In this document: positions 36,927 through 47,039 of the stretch, piece by piece
Layout: each line of letters begins with the position of its first letter
How positions within the stretch are numbered: position 1 is the first letter of the stretch
DNA from: Desulfurivibrio dismutans
GTDB lineage: Bacteria > Desulfobacterota > Desulfobulbia > Desulfobulbales > Desulfurivibrionaceae
Direction: 5' to 3'
NCBI RefSeq assembly: GCF_029210385.1
Contig: NZ_JARGDQ010000007.1
Span: 62,001 to 126,000, forward strand
DNA length: 64,000 bases
Translations under genes and position numbers: made by a program
Notes under the pieces: generated by a model
The model's input: only the letters and a program-made list of their open reading frames with translations
Told to the model about the DNA's origin: nothing
Databases searched by the model: none

Positions 36927-38687
36927 ATGGCGCCGTCACCGCAAAATGAGCCCAAACCGGCGCCGATGGCCGGTTTCCTCGCCAATCGGCCATCGGCGCC
37001 ACGTCTCGGTGGCTTGCCCCTCTTCATCTGCCTGCTCGGCGCCATCGCGATCATGACAGGTGGCTGCGCCCCCGGCAAAGGGACGTCAACCACCAGCCGC
37101 GAACTCCCCACCACGCCCCCCACAGCTTATCAGTATACCCTGCCGGCGCCGGTTATCGACCCGCTGCTAAGCGAAGAAGCCAGCGAACTGACCCCGGCCG
37201 AACCTGACCAGTTTCTGGAAGAAGAGCTGGCCCGCTTCGAAGCCCTGGGCGACCTGGATCCCGCCGCCGAGTCCGAAGAAGAACTCAGCGACACCGTTTA
37301 CGATTTCCCGGTGGTAATGAACAAGCACGTCGAGTTTTATCTGGACTACTTCCAAAACGACCTGCGGGTCACCTTTGATCGCTGGCTGGCCCGCTCCGGC
37401 CGTTACGTGCCGATGCTCCGGGAAAAACTCCGAGAGGCCGGGCTGCCCGAGGATCTGGCCTATCTGCCGATGATTGAAAGCGGCTACAGCCTGACTGCCT
37501 ATTCCCGGGCCCGGGCCGTGGGCCCCTGGCAATTCATGGCCCCCACCGCCCGCCAGTACGGCCTGGCCATCAACGACTACACCGACGAACGCCGCGACCC
37601 CATCCGCTCCACCCAGGCCGCCATCAATTTCTTGCGCGATCTACATGAAGAGTTCGGCTGCTGGCACCTGGCGGTGGCGGCGTACAACGCCGGCGGCGGC
37701 CGGATTCGCGGAGCCATGCGCCGCTTCAACAGCGACGATTTCTGGGAGATCTCCGGCAACAACCACCTGGCCAAGGAAACCCGGCACTATGTGCCCAAGC
37801 TGATCGCCGCCATCATCATCGCCAAAAACCCCGAAGAGTACGGTTTCACTAACATAACATACGATGAGCCCCTGCGCTACGAAACCCTGCAGGTTCCCCG
37901 CTGGACTGCCTTGGAGGCGGTGGCCCTGGCCGGCAACATCGACCTGGAAGAACTGCACGATCTTAACCGGCAGTTGCGGCGCCTGGTCACCCCGCCGGAG
38001 CAGGCCAGCTACACCCTGCGGCTGCCGGCGGACACCAGGCAACAAGTGACAGCCAATCTGCCCCGGGTGCGGGCGGTGGCCGAAATCGAATACCGAACCC
38101 ACGTGGTCCGCCGCGGTGACACTCTGACCGGCATCTGCAACCGCTACAACATCAATAAAACCACTTTATTAAAGGCCAATAGCCTGCGCTCCGAGCAGCT
38201 GATGATCGGCCAGCGCCTGCGAATCCCCACCCAGAAAACCGCCTACGTCCTGCTGCCCGAGGGATCCGATCTCCAACAGGCCGGGCTCACTGGCGCCGGC
38301 CCCGACGGCCTGGTACTGCACAAAATCAAGCCCGGCGAATCACTGTGGGTTATTGCCCGCCGTTACGGCGTCAGTGTCGACACCCTGGCGGCCTGGAACG
38401 ATATCAGCGATCCCCGTCGGATCCGGGCCGGCCAGCAACTTGCCCTCTATCTGCAACCCGCCCCGGCCGAATATCTGGTTCTGGCGGCCGGCCCCGGCAA
38501 ACAGGCACCCGGCGACCAGGCGCAACCAGAGGTTACCTATTACCAGGTCCGGGGCGGCGACACTCTGTGGTCCATCGCCCGCAAGTTCCAGACCACCACC
38601 GAGATGATTCGCCAGTGGAACCAGCTCAGTGGAGATTTGATCCATCCCGGCAAAACCCTGCTGATCCGGCTGGCCGAGCTACGCTGA
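36927..38687 (+). CDS. mltD: Membrane-bound lytic murein transglycosylase D with three LysM domains
   Basis: 586 residues from ATG 36927 (AGGGAGAA site); an open frame upstream starts inside repeat copy C and is not real. A lipobox (IMTGGC, C47) predicts outer-membrane anchoring. The SLT domain has catalytic E184 in LPMIESGYSLTAYS and AVGPWQFMAPTARQYG. Three LysM domains bind glycan strands (VVRRGDTLTGICNRYNI; IKPGESLWVIARRYGV; VRGGDTLWSIARKFQT). It cleaves murein to 1,6-anhydro products. The PBP1A gene is divergent to it. Confidence 0.95.
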   Translation: MAPSPQNEPKPAPMAGFLANRPSAPRLGGLPLFICLLGAIAIMTGGCAPGKGTSTTSRELPTTPPTAYQYTLPAPVIDPLLSEEASELTPAEPDQFLEEELARFEALGDLDPAAESEEELSDTVYDFPVVMNKHVEFYLDYFQNDLRVTFDRWLARSGRYVPMLREKLREAGLPEDLAYLPMIESGYSLTAYSRARAVGPWQFMAPTARQYGLAINDYTDERRDPIRSTQAAINFLRDLHEEFGCWHLAVAAYNAGGGRIRGAMRRFNSDDFWEISGNNHLAKETRHYVPKLIAAIIIAKNPEEYGFTNITYDEPLRYETLQVPRWTALEAVALAGNIDLEELHDLNRQLRRLVTPPEQASYTLRLPADTRQQVTANLPRVRAVAEIEYRTHVVRRGDTLTGICNRYNINKTTLLKANSLRSEQLMIGQRLRIPTQKTAYVLLPEGSDLQQAGLTGAGPDGLVLHKIKPGESLWVIARRYGVSVDTLAAWNDISDPRRIRAGQQLALYLQPAPAEYLVLAAGPGKQAPGDQAQPEVTYYQVRGGDTLWSIARKFQTTTEMIRQWNQLSGDLIHPGKTLLIRLAELR

Positions 38688-38711
38688 AACCAGCGCTTTA
38701 ATAAGGTGGCC

Positions 38712-39545
38712 ATGACTTCTCCTCTGACCGGCAAGACCGCCCTGGTACTCGGGGCCAACCGTGGCATCGGCCGCCACCTGGCCCTGGAACTGGCCCGGCG
38801 GGGCGCCACGGTCATGGCCGGGACTTACGACTGGCCGGCCGACACCGCCTCTCTAACCCGGCAACTGCAGGAAATGGACCCCCGGCACCGGGTACTCACT
38901 GCCGATCTGCAAACTCCGACAGCGGTGACAAAGTTCTTCACCACCCTCCGCTCGCACTGTTCTTCGCTTAATTACCTAATCAACAACCTGGAACGTGGCG
39001 GCATGCCGGTGGTGCATGGCCCCTACACCGAACAGCAATGGGATCTGGAGATCAACACCACCCTGAAGGCCAAATGGTGGGTGATGCAACAGGCCTTGCC
39101 CCTGCTGCAAAAGGGCGGCAGCAAAGAAAACCTGGCGGCAGTGGTGGTGATCTCTTCCATCGCCGGCCTGATCGGGCGCAGCGGCCCGGCCGGGATGATC
39201 TTCAACGATGCCTACGCCGCCGCCAACCACGCCCTGGCGGCCTGCACCGCCACCTGGGCCAGGGAGGGGGCTCCGACGGTGCGGGTCAACGAACTGATGC
39301 TGGGCCTGATCAAAACCCGCCACGCCGAAGAAACTCGGGGCTGGGGACTGCTGGACGAAACACAGCGCCGGGCCCTGCACGACCACACGCTGCTGGGCCG
39401 CAGCGGCGAACCGGAGGAGGTGGTCAAAACGGTGCTGTTTCTGCTCACCGAGGCCACCTACATGACCGGCAGCACCCTCCGCCTGGACGGCGGCTATCTG
39501 TTGGGCGGCGAGCGGGTCCCCCCCATGCCCCCGGGCGTCCTGTAA
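38712..39545 (+). CDS. Short-chain dehydrogenase/reductase-like protein lacking the catalytic lysine
   Basis: 277 residues with a Rossmann fold: GANRGIG (14-20) binds the cofactor, NNLERGG replaces the usual NNAG. The active site string is Y168-AAA-N172: the Lys of YxxxK is Asn, and the Ser (ISSIAG, 148-149) lies about 19 rather than 13 residues before Tyr. The C-terminal TGSTLRLDGGYL is typical of SDRs. Either catalysis is altered or the protein is a non-enzymatic NAD(P)-binding member. ATG 38712 follows AAGG; the gene starts 24 bases after mltD. Confidence 0.85.
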   Translation: MTSPLTGKTALVLGANRGIGRHLALELARRGATVMAGTYDWPADTASLTRQLQEMDPRHRVLTADLQTPTAVTKFFTTLRSHCSSLNYLINNLERGGMPVVHGPYTEQQWDLEINTTLKAKWWVMQQALPLLQKGGSKENLAAVVVISSIAGLIGRSGPAGMIFNDAYAAANHALAACTATWAREGAPTVRVNELMLGLIKTRHAEETRGWGLLDETQRRALHDHTLLGRSGEPEEVVKTVLFLLTEATYMTGSTLRLDGGYLLGGERVPPMPPGVL

Positions 39546-39647
39546 AGGCACCGCCCGGTTGTCCTTGGGAGACCCCAGAAGGTTATCTGTACCAGAGGAT
39601 CCTTTTGTTATGCCTGGTGTCCTGTTTTCGCCGCATTGAGCGGGTGT

Positions 39648-39920
39648 TTACTCCTGCTCTGCCGCCCAGGTGGGGATCTGGTGGAGGACCAGCTCCACTG
39701 CTTTGGCCTTCAGATCATCTTCCTTCTTGGGTAGCCCACCTTCCATGGCCGCCAGTTCGGCCATGATTTCCTCGGCATCAAACCAGCACAGCTCCCGCTC
39801 GTTCTTATCGTACACGGTGAGCACCCGGCGATCCGGCTCATGAATATGCTCTTCTTCCATCACCGCCCCCACCAGTTTCAGGGCCTCTTCGTAGGGCAAA
39901 AAACTTACTTCGTCACTCAT
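39648..39920 (-). CDS. Small acidic protein of unknown function
   Basis: 90 residues from ATG 39920 (GAGGTG site): MSDEVSFLPYEEALKLVGAV, then VLTVYDKNERELCWFDAEEIMAELAAM. Acidic and alpha/beta, no membrane helix, cytosolic. Family not recognised. An open frame reaching 40013 is repeat-derived (family 3) and should not be used as the N-terminus. Confidence 0.65.
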   Translation of the reverse strand: MSDEVSFLPYEEALKLVGAVMEEEHIHEPDRRVLTVYDKNERELCWFDAEEIMAELAAMEGGLPKKEDDLKAKAVELVLHQIPTWAAEQE

Positions 39921-39931
39921 CACATCACCTC

Positions 39932-40155
39932 TTGCAAAATTGTCGGCGTCGCAAAAAGGCGCGACGACCACGGGGCACGTTTTGTAACTACTTGTTTTCG
40001 CATTACCGACCAATTAGTTTGGGGTGTTTTGCGAGGTTGTCAAAATTGTCGGCGTCGCAAAAAGGCGCGCCGCCGACTGGGCACGCTTTGTAACCAGTTG
40101 GTTTCGCGTTGCCGACCAACCCGTTTGGCGGCTTTTTGCGAGGTTGTCAAAATTG
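39932..40155. repeat. Family 3 structured repeat, two tandem copies (106 bp period)
   Basis: TTGTCGGCGTCGCAAAAAGG recurs at 39940 and 40046-40047, and TTTTGCGAGGTTGTCAAAATTG-type ends close each unit. Within a unit GTCGGCG pairs with CGCCGAC, and CGCAAAAAG…GCCGCC can alternatively pair with GGCGGCTTTTTGCG. Confidence 0.85.
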
Positions 40156-40213
40156 TAACCGATCCCCAGACCCGATAACCAGTCGATATATAAGTGATCA
40201 CAGGGGCCACAAG

Positions 40214-40322
40214 GTAAGCGGTCACGGGGTGCCGCAGGTTGCGGCACGCGGGACGGTAAAGCCTACACCAATGCGTGAGCCGGCCCGATCGCCGCAAGAT
40301 GTGGTGCCCCGTGATCGCTTAC
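40214..40322. repeat. Family 2 long palindrome, class II arms
   Basis: GTAAGCGGTCACGGGGTGCC faces GGTGCCCCGTGATCGCTTAC. It covers the first codons of the open frame that precedes the radical SAM gene. Confidence 0.88.
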
Positions 40323-40358
40323 GTTGCGGGAAACCTGAAATCCGGATATGTTGCCGCC

Positions 40359-41426
40359 ATGATTACCCCAACCCCCAACGCCGCCGGTCAGCAAGCCCGA
40401 ACCCTGTTCTTTCAGCCCGGCGAACGCAACATTTTTTTTCACCTGCTGACCAGTTGCAACCTCCGTTGTCGGCACTGTTATATCAACCCCGCCCAGCACG
40501 GCAGCGGCATGGTGTCGCGCCGGGAGATGGAGCAATGGCTGGAGTTGTTTGCCGCCCCGGCCCAGGAAAGCAACCTCATTTTGCTGGGCGGTGAGCCCAC
40601 CCTGCACCCGAACCTGGTGCACGGCGTCCGACGGGCCCGGGAACTGGGGTACCGGGGAGTGACCATCGACACCAACGGTTATCTGCATCACAATTTGCTG
40701 GCCCGGCTGGCCCCCGACGAGGCGGTGCTAAGCTTCAGCCTGGACGGCCCCACCCCGGCGGTCAACGATCCCATCCGGGGAGACGGGGTTTTTGCCACCT
40801 GCACCGCCAATCTGCGCCAGGCGGTGGCGGCGGGGTTTGATGTCAGCCTGATCTTCACCGCCAGCCGGCTGAATATCGACCATCTGGCGCAGATGCCGGC
40901 CCTGCTGGAGCAACTGGGCTGCCGTCGCTTTTTCATCCAGGTCATCGGCATCCGGGGCAAATCGGCCCAGCCCGGCAAGCCCGACGGGGCACCTCCTGAC
41001 AACCGACCGGAAAATGACTCAACCCTGCAACTGAGCCCCGAGCAGTGGCTGGAAATCGTGCCGCAGGTGGCGGCGGACGCTGCCGCCCGGGGCATCCGGG
41101 TTATCTATCCCAAGGTTTACCTGGAGGACGGGGAACCATTCCAGTGCGCCGGCCGGCAAGAGCAAAGTTACTTTATTTTTCCCAACGGCCGGGTCTACCT
41201 TTGCCCGCTGTGCGAAGACTTTCCGCTGCACACCTGGCAGATCGAAGACGGCCGGCTGCGGCCCAACCCGGGCCTCACCGAACGCCAGCTGTTCACCCTG
41301 GAAATCGCCGAAGGCTGTGTGATGAACAAACTGCTTCAGCCCGGCAACATCGTCTACGACGCCCCGGGCCGGCCCCGTCACCGCATCTCCTGCTGCCTGC
41401 TGAAGCAGGAAATGCGACCCGTCTGA
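40359..41426 (+). CDS. Radical SAM protein with SPASM-like cysteine-rich C-terminus
   Basis: 355 residues from ATG 40359; earlier codons (to 40275) derive from the palindromic repeat. The [4Fe-4S]/SAM motif is C33-NLR-C37-RH-C40, followed by LLGGEPTLHP and LSFSLDGPTPAVND. The C-terminus has several cysteines (FQCAGR; VYLCPLCEDF; EGCVMN; SCC) where SPASM/twitch proteins bind auxiliary clusters. The ribosome site is weak. Relatives modify peptides or assemble cofactors; no substrate peptide is evident nearby. Confidence 0.88.
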   Translation: MITPTPNAAGQQARTLFFQPGERNIFFHLLTSCNLRCRHCYINPAQHGSGMVSRREMEQWLELFAAPAQESNLILLGGEPTLHPNLVHGVRRARELGYRGVTIDTNGYLHHNLLARLAPDEAVLSFSLDGPTPAVNDPIRGDGVFATCTANLRQAVAAGFDVSLIFTASRLNIDHLAQMPALLEQLGCRRFFIQVIGIRGKSAQPGKPDGAPPDNRPENDSTLQLSPEQWLEIVPQVAADAAARGIRVIYPKVYLEDGEPFQCAGRQEQSYFIFPNGRVYLCPLCEDFPLHTWQIEDGRLRPNPGLTERQLFTLEIAEGCVMNKLLQPGNIVYDAPGRPRHRISCCLLKQEMRPV

Positions 41427-41535
41427 CCTCGACCCTCGGACCCTCGACCCGCCGCTCCGGCTGCTGCCCTCGCAATCGTTCACCAGCGCCAATCACCGGC
41501 TGATTCAACGCGCCGTATAAGTTCAGACGGAGCCG

Positions 41536-42252
41536 TTACGAAGGCGGAAAAATTTTGCCGATCAGAATCCCGGCTTCATAGAGCAGGCATAACGGCACGG
41601 CCAGCATGAAGGCGGCCACTGGATCGCCGGCCACCAGCAGCAAGGCGATAACAATCATCCCGATATATGAATAGGTCCGATAGCGGACGAAATAATCGCT
41701 GGCCACCAGTTCCAGCCGGGTGGCCATGACCATTAAAAATGGCAACTCGAAGGCCAGGCCGAAGGCAATAGAGCTGCGTACCACGAAATTAAGGTAAGGG
41801 GCCAGCTTGAGATGGGGGTGAATCTGCTCGGTGGCAAACCAGAGCAGAAAACTGAGCATCTGGGGCAGTACCACCAAATAAGCAAACAACGCCCCGCCGG
41901 CAAACAGCAGAACCCCCCAGGACGCCACTTTGATCGCCGTCACCTTCTCCCGGCGGTGCAGCCCCGGCGCCACAAACATCCACAACTGATAGACCGCCAC
42001 CGGCAAGGCCAGGATCACCCCCAGCAGCAGCGACAGCTTTAGATAGCTGAGCAGGGCCTCAGGCAGGGCGGTATAAACCAGCCGACTGAGTTCCGGATCA
42101 ATCCGCACCAGGGGCCCGGAAAGATGGCGAACAAGATCCTCCACAAACCAGTAAACACCGGCACTAGCCAGCACCACCGCACCGATGACGGTCAGCAGCC
42201 GACGCCGCAACTCCCGCAGATGGGGGGTGAAATGCGGAGCCAGAGTGCTCAT
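41536..42252 (-). CDS. tatC: TatC, twin-arginine translocase subunit (second, intact copy)
   Basis: 238 residues with six membrane helices. Typical strings are [13 protein letters not shown] at the N-terminus, the [11 protein letters not shown] motif after helix 2 and [14 protein letters not shown]. TatC binds the twin-arginine signal. ATGA overlap with tatB at 42249-42252 shows coupling. This copy is complete, unlike the 18.9 kb copy. Confidence 0.95.
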   Translation of the reverse strand: MSTLAPHFTPHLRELRRRLLTVIGAVVLASAGVYWFVEDLVRHLSGPLVRIDPELSRLVYTALPEALLSYLKLSLLLGVILALPVAVYQLWMFVAPGLHRREKVTAIKVASWGVLLFAGGALFAYLVVLPQMLSFLLWFATEQIHPHLKLAPYLNFVVRSSIAFGLAFELPFLMVMATRLELVASDYFVRYRTYSYIGMIVIALLLVAGDPVAAFMLAVPLCLLYEAGILIGKIFPPS

Positions 42253-42641
42253 GGGCCGGCGGCGGCTTTCGGTGGTGCAGCCGTTTTCTCATCCTGCTCC
42301 TGGCCGTCAGCCGCCGGCGCAACGCCGCTGGCCGGCCCTTCCCCCCCGGCACCGGCCGCCTCACCCCGGTCTACCCCCGCTTCCCAGCCATCATAGGCTT
42401 GCTCCGCCTGCTTTTGCTCATCCATGGTCAGGCGAGGCAAGGGTTTTTCCAGATCCCGGCTCCAGCCCTCGACATCCCCAACCTCATTTTCCACGTTCGC
42501 CTGCAACTCCTGGACGGCCTTTTTCACCTCCAGCACGCCGCGGGCGATGGATTTGGCCATCTCGGGCAACTTGTCGGGACCCACCACGATCAGGGCCACC
42601 GCCATGATTATCAGTAATTCGGGTAAACCGATACCAAACAT
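42249..42641 (-). CDS. tatB: TatB-type Sec-independent translocase subunit
   Basis: 130 residues from ATG 42641: [20 protein letters not shown] forms the N-terminal helix, followed by [15 protein letters not shown] amphipathic helix and a long polar, acidic/Ala/Gly tail. The glutamate in GLPEL is the TatB hallmark (TatA has Gln/His). The open frame upstream to 42788 lies in the promoter. No tatA is seen in this window. Confidence 0.9.
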   Translation of the reverse strand: MFGIGLPELLIIMAVALIVVGPDKLPEMAKSIARGVLEVKKAVQELQANVENEVGDVEGWSRDLEKPLPRLTMDEQKQAEQAYDGWEAGVDRGEAAGAGGEGPASGVAPAADGQEQDEKTAAPPKAAAGP

Positions 42642-42759
42642 AATGTCCTGTCCACAAGCAAAGGCCCCGCCCAAGCAGGGAGCCGTCAAAGTGATTGGTT
42701 TTAGCACCGGGATGGGGGCCACGAAGCCCGGCAACGGAATTAAACATTTACGCCAGAGC

Positions 42760-42788
42760 AATCTACGGCAGACCCCAGCCCCTGTCAA
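42760..42788 (-). promoter_or_regulatory. Promoter of tatB-tatC
   Basis: TTGACA (42788-42783), a 17-base spacer and TAGATT (42765-42760). It lies about 120 bases before the tatB ATG. Confidence 0.6.
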
Positions 42789-42817
42789 GTTATCCGGTAA
42801 CGCGTGATTCCTCGCGA

Positions 42818-42846
42818 TTGACTTTTAAAGGGGTGTTGGCTATGTT
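42818..42846 (+). promoter_or_regulatory. Promoter of purA
   Basis: TTGACT (42818-42823), a 17-base spacer and TATGTT (42841-42846), 86 bases before the purA ATG; divergent to the tat promoter. Confidence 0.55.
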
Positions 42847-42913
42847 GGCATCATTTTGACTGGCGCAACCCTCTCGGTTGGTGCCGGACACAACATCAAA
42901 AACAACTTCTTAA

Positions 42914-44229
<1,316 letters not shown>

Positions 44230-44230
<1 letters not shown>

Positions 44231-44578
44231 ACGTTGGGCAGCACCGCATCTTTGGGCGATCGGCCCGGCTTGCGTACCTGGGGTACGCGGCGCCGGACCG
44301 CTTGCCCAAATCTGCGGCACTGCCCAACGTTTACCGGGTTGTTCTGTAACTGTCCAGCAGCACCACATCTTTACGGCGATCGGCCCGGCTTGCGTACCTG
44401 GGGCACGCGGCGCCGGACCGCTTGCCCAAATCTGCGGCACTGCCCAACGTTTACCGGGTTGTTCTGTAACTGTCCAGCAGCACCACATCTTTACGGCGAT
44501 CGGCCCGGCTTGCGTACCTGGGGTACGCGGCGCCGGACCGCTTGCCCAAATCTGCGGCACTGCCCAACGTTTACCTGG
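44230..44578. repeat. Family 2 tandem array, three units at a 120 bp period
   Basis: CGATCGGCCCGGCTTGCGTA begins at 44257, 44377 and 44497. Unit 1 has matching arms (AAACGTTGGGCAG / CTGCCCAACGTTT). Units 2 and 3 have a different left arm (GTAACTGTCCAGCAGCACC, as in class I copies) but the class III right arm (CTGCCCAACGTTTACC), so they look like hybrids. Convergent gap between purA and the lipoprotein gene. Confidence 0.92.
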
Positions 44579-44609
44579 TTGATCTTACCTTAAGATCGGG
44601 GCTGCCCGT

Positions 44610-45353
44610 TTAGCGGGCCACTTGGTGGGCGCCTTGCATGACCTCGGCCATGTCTACGGCCATGGCGGCCAGCATGTTGGGCAGCGGCGGCGCGCCCCGG
44701 GAGGGGCGGATGGGCGGCAGGGTAAACGACTCCTTGATCCTGGTCCAGGGGCCGACATCGTGGTGATCCACCGGCTGATCCATGGCCTGGGCGATATGCC
44801 AGACGGTATTGCCGCTGTGGACGTTGATCAGTCGGATGGAGATCTCCGCCCGGGCGCCGCCCAGCTCGGTGGCATCCAGGGCCCGGTGCAGGCGCCCGGC
44901 CAGCACCAGGTCCACCCCGGCCTGGCGGCCCAAGGCAATGGCGTCGTCAAAATCGCCGTAAGCCTGACGGCTGGCGATTACCCGGGGAAAAACCTCTTTG
45001 GCCAACAGCACATCCCGAAACAGGGCGGCCAGGGCCTCCCCTCGGGCCGGGTCATGGTTAACCGGCACCCGGAAGGGCAGCACCCCCACCGTGGCCCGGC
45101 GATAATTACCCGGGTCTTCGGGATGCAGATAAACCACCGGCGACCCCTTGACCGGCGGCACATAAATGCTGCTTTGTGGTGGCTCTTTACTCGCGCAGGA
45201 GGCGAACAACAGGCCCAGCAGCAACACTGCCCCCCAGCACCAGCAGGGCAATTTGCCGATGGGCACCGCCGACGCCAACCGCGGAGACTTCATAAACCGC
45301 CCGGCTGGCCTCACCGAACGGCATGGTTGATGTTTTTTTTGCCGGCTCATCAT
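44610..45353 (-). CDS. Lipoprotein of an envelope gene cluster
   Basis: Up to 247 residues; a hydrophobic segment ends in the lipobox LLFASC, then PPQSSIYVPPVKGSPVV and a globular domain with VGVLPFRVPVN, GVDLVLAGRLHRAL and EISIRLINVHSGNTVWH. This order (fragile residue, lookup of a named component, ISIRLI..GNTVW) recalls LpoB/CsgG-type lipoprotein folds; relation is tentative. ATG 45353 overlaps the upstream gene's stop by four bases; MKSPRL at 45293 is an alternative start. Confidence 0.75.
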   Translation of the reverse strand: MMSRQKKHQPCRSVRPAGRFMKSPRLASAVPIGKLPCWCWGAVLLLGLLFASCASKEPPQSSIYVPPVKGSPVVYLHPEDPGNYRRATVGVLPFRVPVNHDPARGEALAALFRDVLLAKEVFPRVIASRQAYGDFDDAIALGRQAGVDLVLAGRLHRALDATELGGARAEISIRLINVHSGNTVWHIAQAMDQPVDHHDVGPWTRIKESFTLPPIRPSRGAPPLPNMLAAMAVDMAEVMQGAHQVAR

Positions 45354-46006
45354 CGTTCATACCCCGAAAGTCCAGAGTCCTGCAGCCCTTCATGGCGGCT
45401 CCGGCCCATTACCGTCCCCTCCTGCAGCAGATGATCGATGGCCGGTGAACGCTGAATCTCCATGCCGGCCACCGAAAGTACCGAATGGGAGGTGGCATCC
45501 AGCAGACGCAGATTGACGATCACCGTCTGCCGGGTCAGGGAATAGGTGCCCGCCACCACCGCGTGGGCCTCATGGGCCCGCGCCAGCCGACCAACATCCC
45601 GCGACAGCACCAGTTCACCGCCGGGATCACGAAAGATCAGCGAATCCGCCTTGCGCACCTCCTCCACCGCAAACCCGTGCCGAAAAAGCTGGGTGGCCAG
45701 CGATTCGCTTACGGTTCGCCCAAAACGGCTGGAGTTGTCCAGGTTATCCAGATCCACCAGAGAGGTCAGGATCAGCTTGGTCCTGCCCGGCTGGCCGCTG
45801 TGGCGGTAATTGCCCACCAACTGCCCGGCCAGCTCTTCACCGATACCGAAAAAGTCAGGGCTGATCACCGAAATCGTAGCCCCCGTCTGTACCGGTCGGG
45901 GCTCGGGCTCACTGCTCCGGAAGCCGCAGGCGCTCAACCCCAGCAGCAGCACCGCCAGGAACAGCGCCCAGCAACCGTAGCCGATTTTTGTTATCATCTT
46001 TTGCAT
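45350..46006 (-). CDS. FlgO-like lipoprotein
   Basis: 218 residues. Lipobox LLGLSAC near 22-28. The FlgO-type domain shows LILTSLVDLDNLDNSSRFGRTVSESLATQL, R-x-GFAVEEVRKADSLIFRDPGGELVLSRDVGRLA and HAVVAGTYSLTRQTVIVNLRLLD. FlgO in Vibrio and relatives is an outer-membrane protein needed for normal motility. A 75-base gap with repeat copy D separates it from the upstream paralogue. Confidence 0.8.
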   Translation of the reverse strand: MQKMITKIGYGCWALFLAVLLLGLSACGFRSSEPEPRPVQTGATISVISPDFFGIGEELAGQLVGNYRHSGQPGRTKLILTSLVDLDNLDNSSRFGRTVSESLATQLFRHGFAVEEVRKADSLIFRDPGGELVLSRDVGRLARAHEAHAVVAGTYSLTRQTVIVNLRLLDATSHSVLSVAGMEIQRSPAIDHLLQEGTVMGRSRHEGLQDSGLSGYER

Positions 46007-46019
46007 GCCGTTATCCCAA

Positions 46020-46089
46020 TTAGTGATGAACTCGCAAAAAGTCCGTCCAGGGACTAATGATGACTTCTTGCGAAGTCATCATTAGTCCC
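46020..46089. repeat. Family 1 element, collapsed copy D
   Basis: Left end of the element (TGATGAACTCGCAAAAAGTCC) is joined directly to hairpin 1; hairpins 2-4 are missing. The result is a perfect 18-bp stem (46050-46067 with 46072-46089) with a TTGC loop. Its right arm includes the stop codon and last codons of the upstream gene (GGGACTAA on the coding strand). Confidence 0.88.
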
Positions 46090-46876
46090 GTTGATGGTAA
46101 TCCCGCACCGGCACCTGCGCCACTGGCCGCCGCGGGCTCTCTTCGTCGGCCAGCAGGAGGCTGAGCTCCTGGCTCATGTCAAAATCACGACGGGCCGAGG
46201 CCAGCACCCGGTTGTCCCGGTTGCGCAACACCCGCAGGTCCACCAGCAGTCGCGACCCGGTTACCGTATAGGTGCCCACCATAACCGCCTGAGCCTCCTG
46301 CACGAAGGATAGTTCGTCCATATCACGGGACAACCCATATTCGCCATGGGAATCCTTGATCAGCAGCGCCGGTGTTTTACGGACGTCAATCACCGCCAGG
46401 CCGGAACGCTGCAGTTCCCCCAGCAAACGCTCCCCCAGCAGGCGCCCAAAAGAAGAGGTGGCGTAAAGATCCCGCAGACTGACCGGGGTGCTGACCGCCA
46501 GGGTGTATCCGTCGCGCAGTTCCTCCCGGCCGGAAGACAGCAGATCGGCCACCAATGCCCGGACGGCTTGATCGGTAAGCCCCTTTGCCGGCCTCCCTTC
46601 GGCTACCGCCGGGCCGGCCGGTTCACCGTCGGCACCGTCAAAACGGCCGGCCTGGCGGGCCAGCTCTTCCGGTGAAAAAACCCGGCCGGTGCGATAAACA
46701 TAGTCGGCGGGAATCTCATGGGGATAATTATAGTAATAATGGTTATGCGGCACCCCGGTAACTGCGGCCGACCCGGCCACCGGCGGGGGAGCGGCGGTGG
46801 CCGACACTGCCGGCGGCCCCACCAGCAGCAGACCGGCGGCCATGAACCATAAACTTTTTTTATGCAGCGTCATCAT
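46082..46876 (-). CDS. FlgO-like exported protein
   Basis: 264 residues with a signal peptide (MMTLHKKSLWFMAAGLLLVG… cleaved near residue 28). After a Tyr/Asn-rich stretch (NHYYYNYPHEIPADYVY) comes the FlgO-type domain: STPVSLRDLYATSSFGRLL, RSGLAVIDVRKTPALLIKD, GEYGLSRDMDELSF and AVMVGTYTVTGSRLLVDLRVL. A paralogue of the next gene, but not a lipoprotein. ATG follows GAGGTC. Confidence 0.8.
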   Translation of the reverse strand: MMTLHKKSLWFMAAGLLLVGPPAVSATAAPPPVAGSAAVTGVPHNHYYYNYPHEIPADYVYRTGRVFSPEELARQAGRFDGADGEPAGPAVAEGRPAKGLTDQAVRALVADLLSSGREELRDGYTLAVSTPVSLRDLYATSSFGRLLGERLLGELQRSGLAVIDVRKTPALLIKDSHGEYGLSRDMDELSFVQEAQAVMVGTYTVTGSRLLVDLRVLRNRDNRVLASARRDFDMSQELSLLLADEESPRRPVAQVPVRDYHQRD

Positions 46877-46920
46877 TTTGACCTCATCAGGCTAAACTTG
46901 CCGTTTTGCTGACTCTTCAT

Positions 46921-47022
46921 CTTGTCGGCGTCGCAAAAAGGCCGCGCCGCCGACTGGGCTCTTTTGGTAACTCATTGTTTATGCGTTACCGATCAACACG
47001 TTTGGTGGTTTTTTGCAAAGCA
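46921..47022. repeat. Family 3 structured repeat
   Basis: CTTGTCGGCGTCGCAAAAAG at the left, GGTTTTTTGCAAAG at the right. It separates the 112-residue lipoprotein gene from the FlgO-like gene of the same orientation. Confidence 0.8.
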
Positions 47023-47039
47023 ATCACCTTCACGCACCT

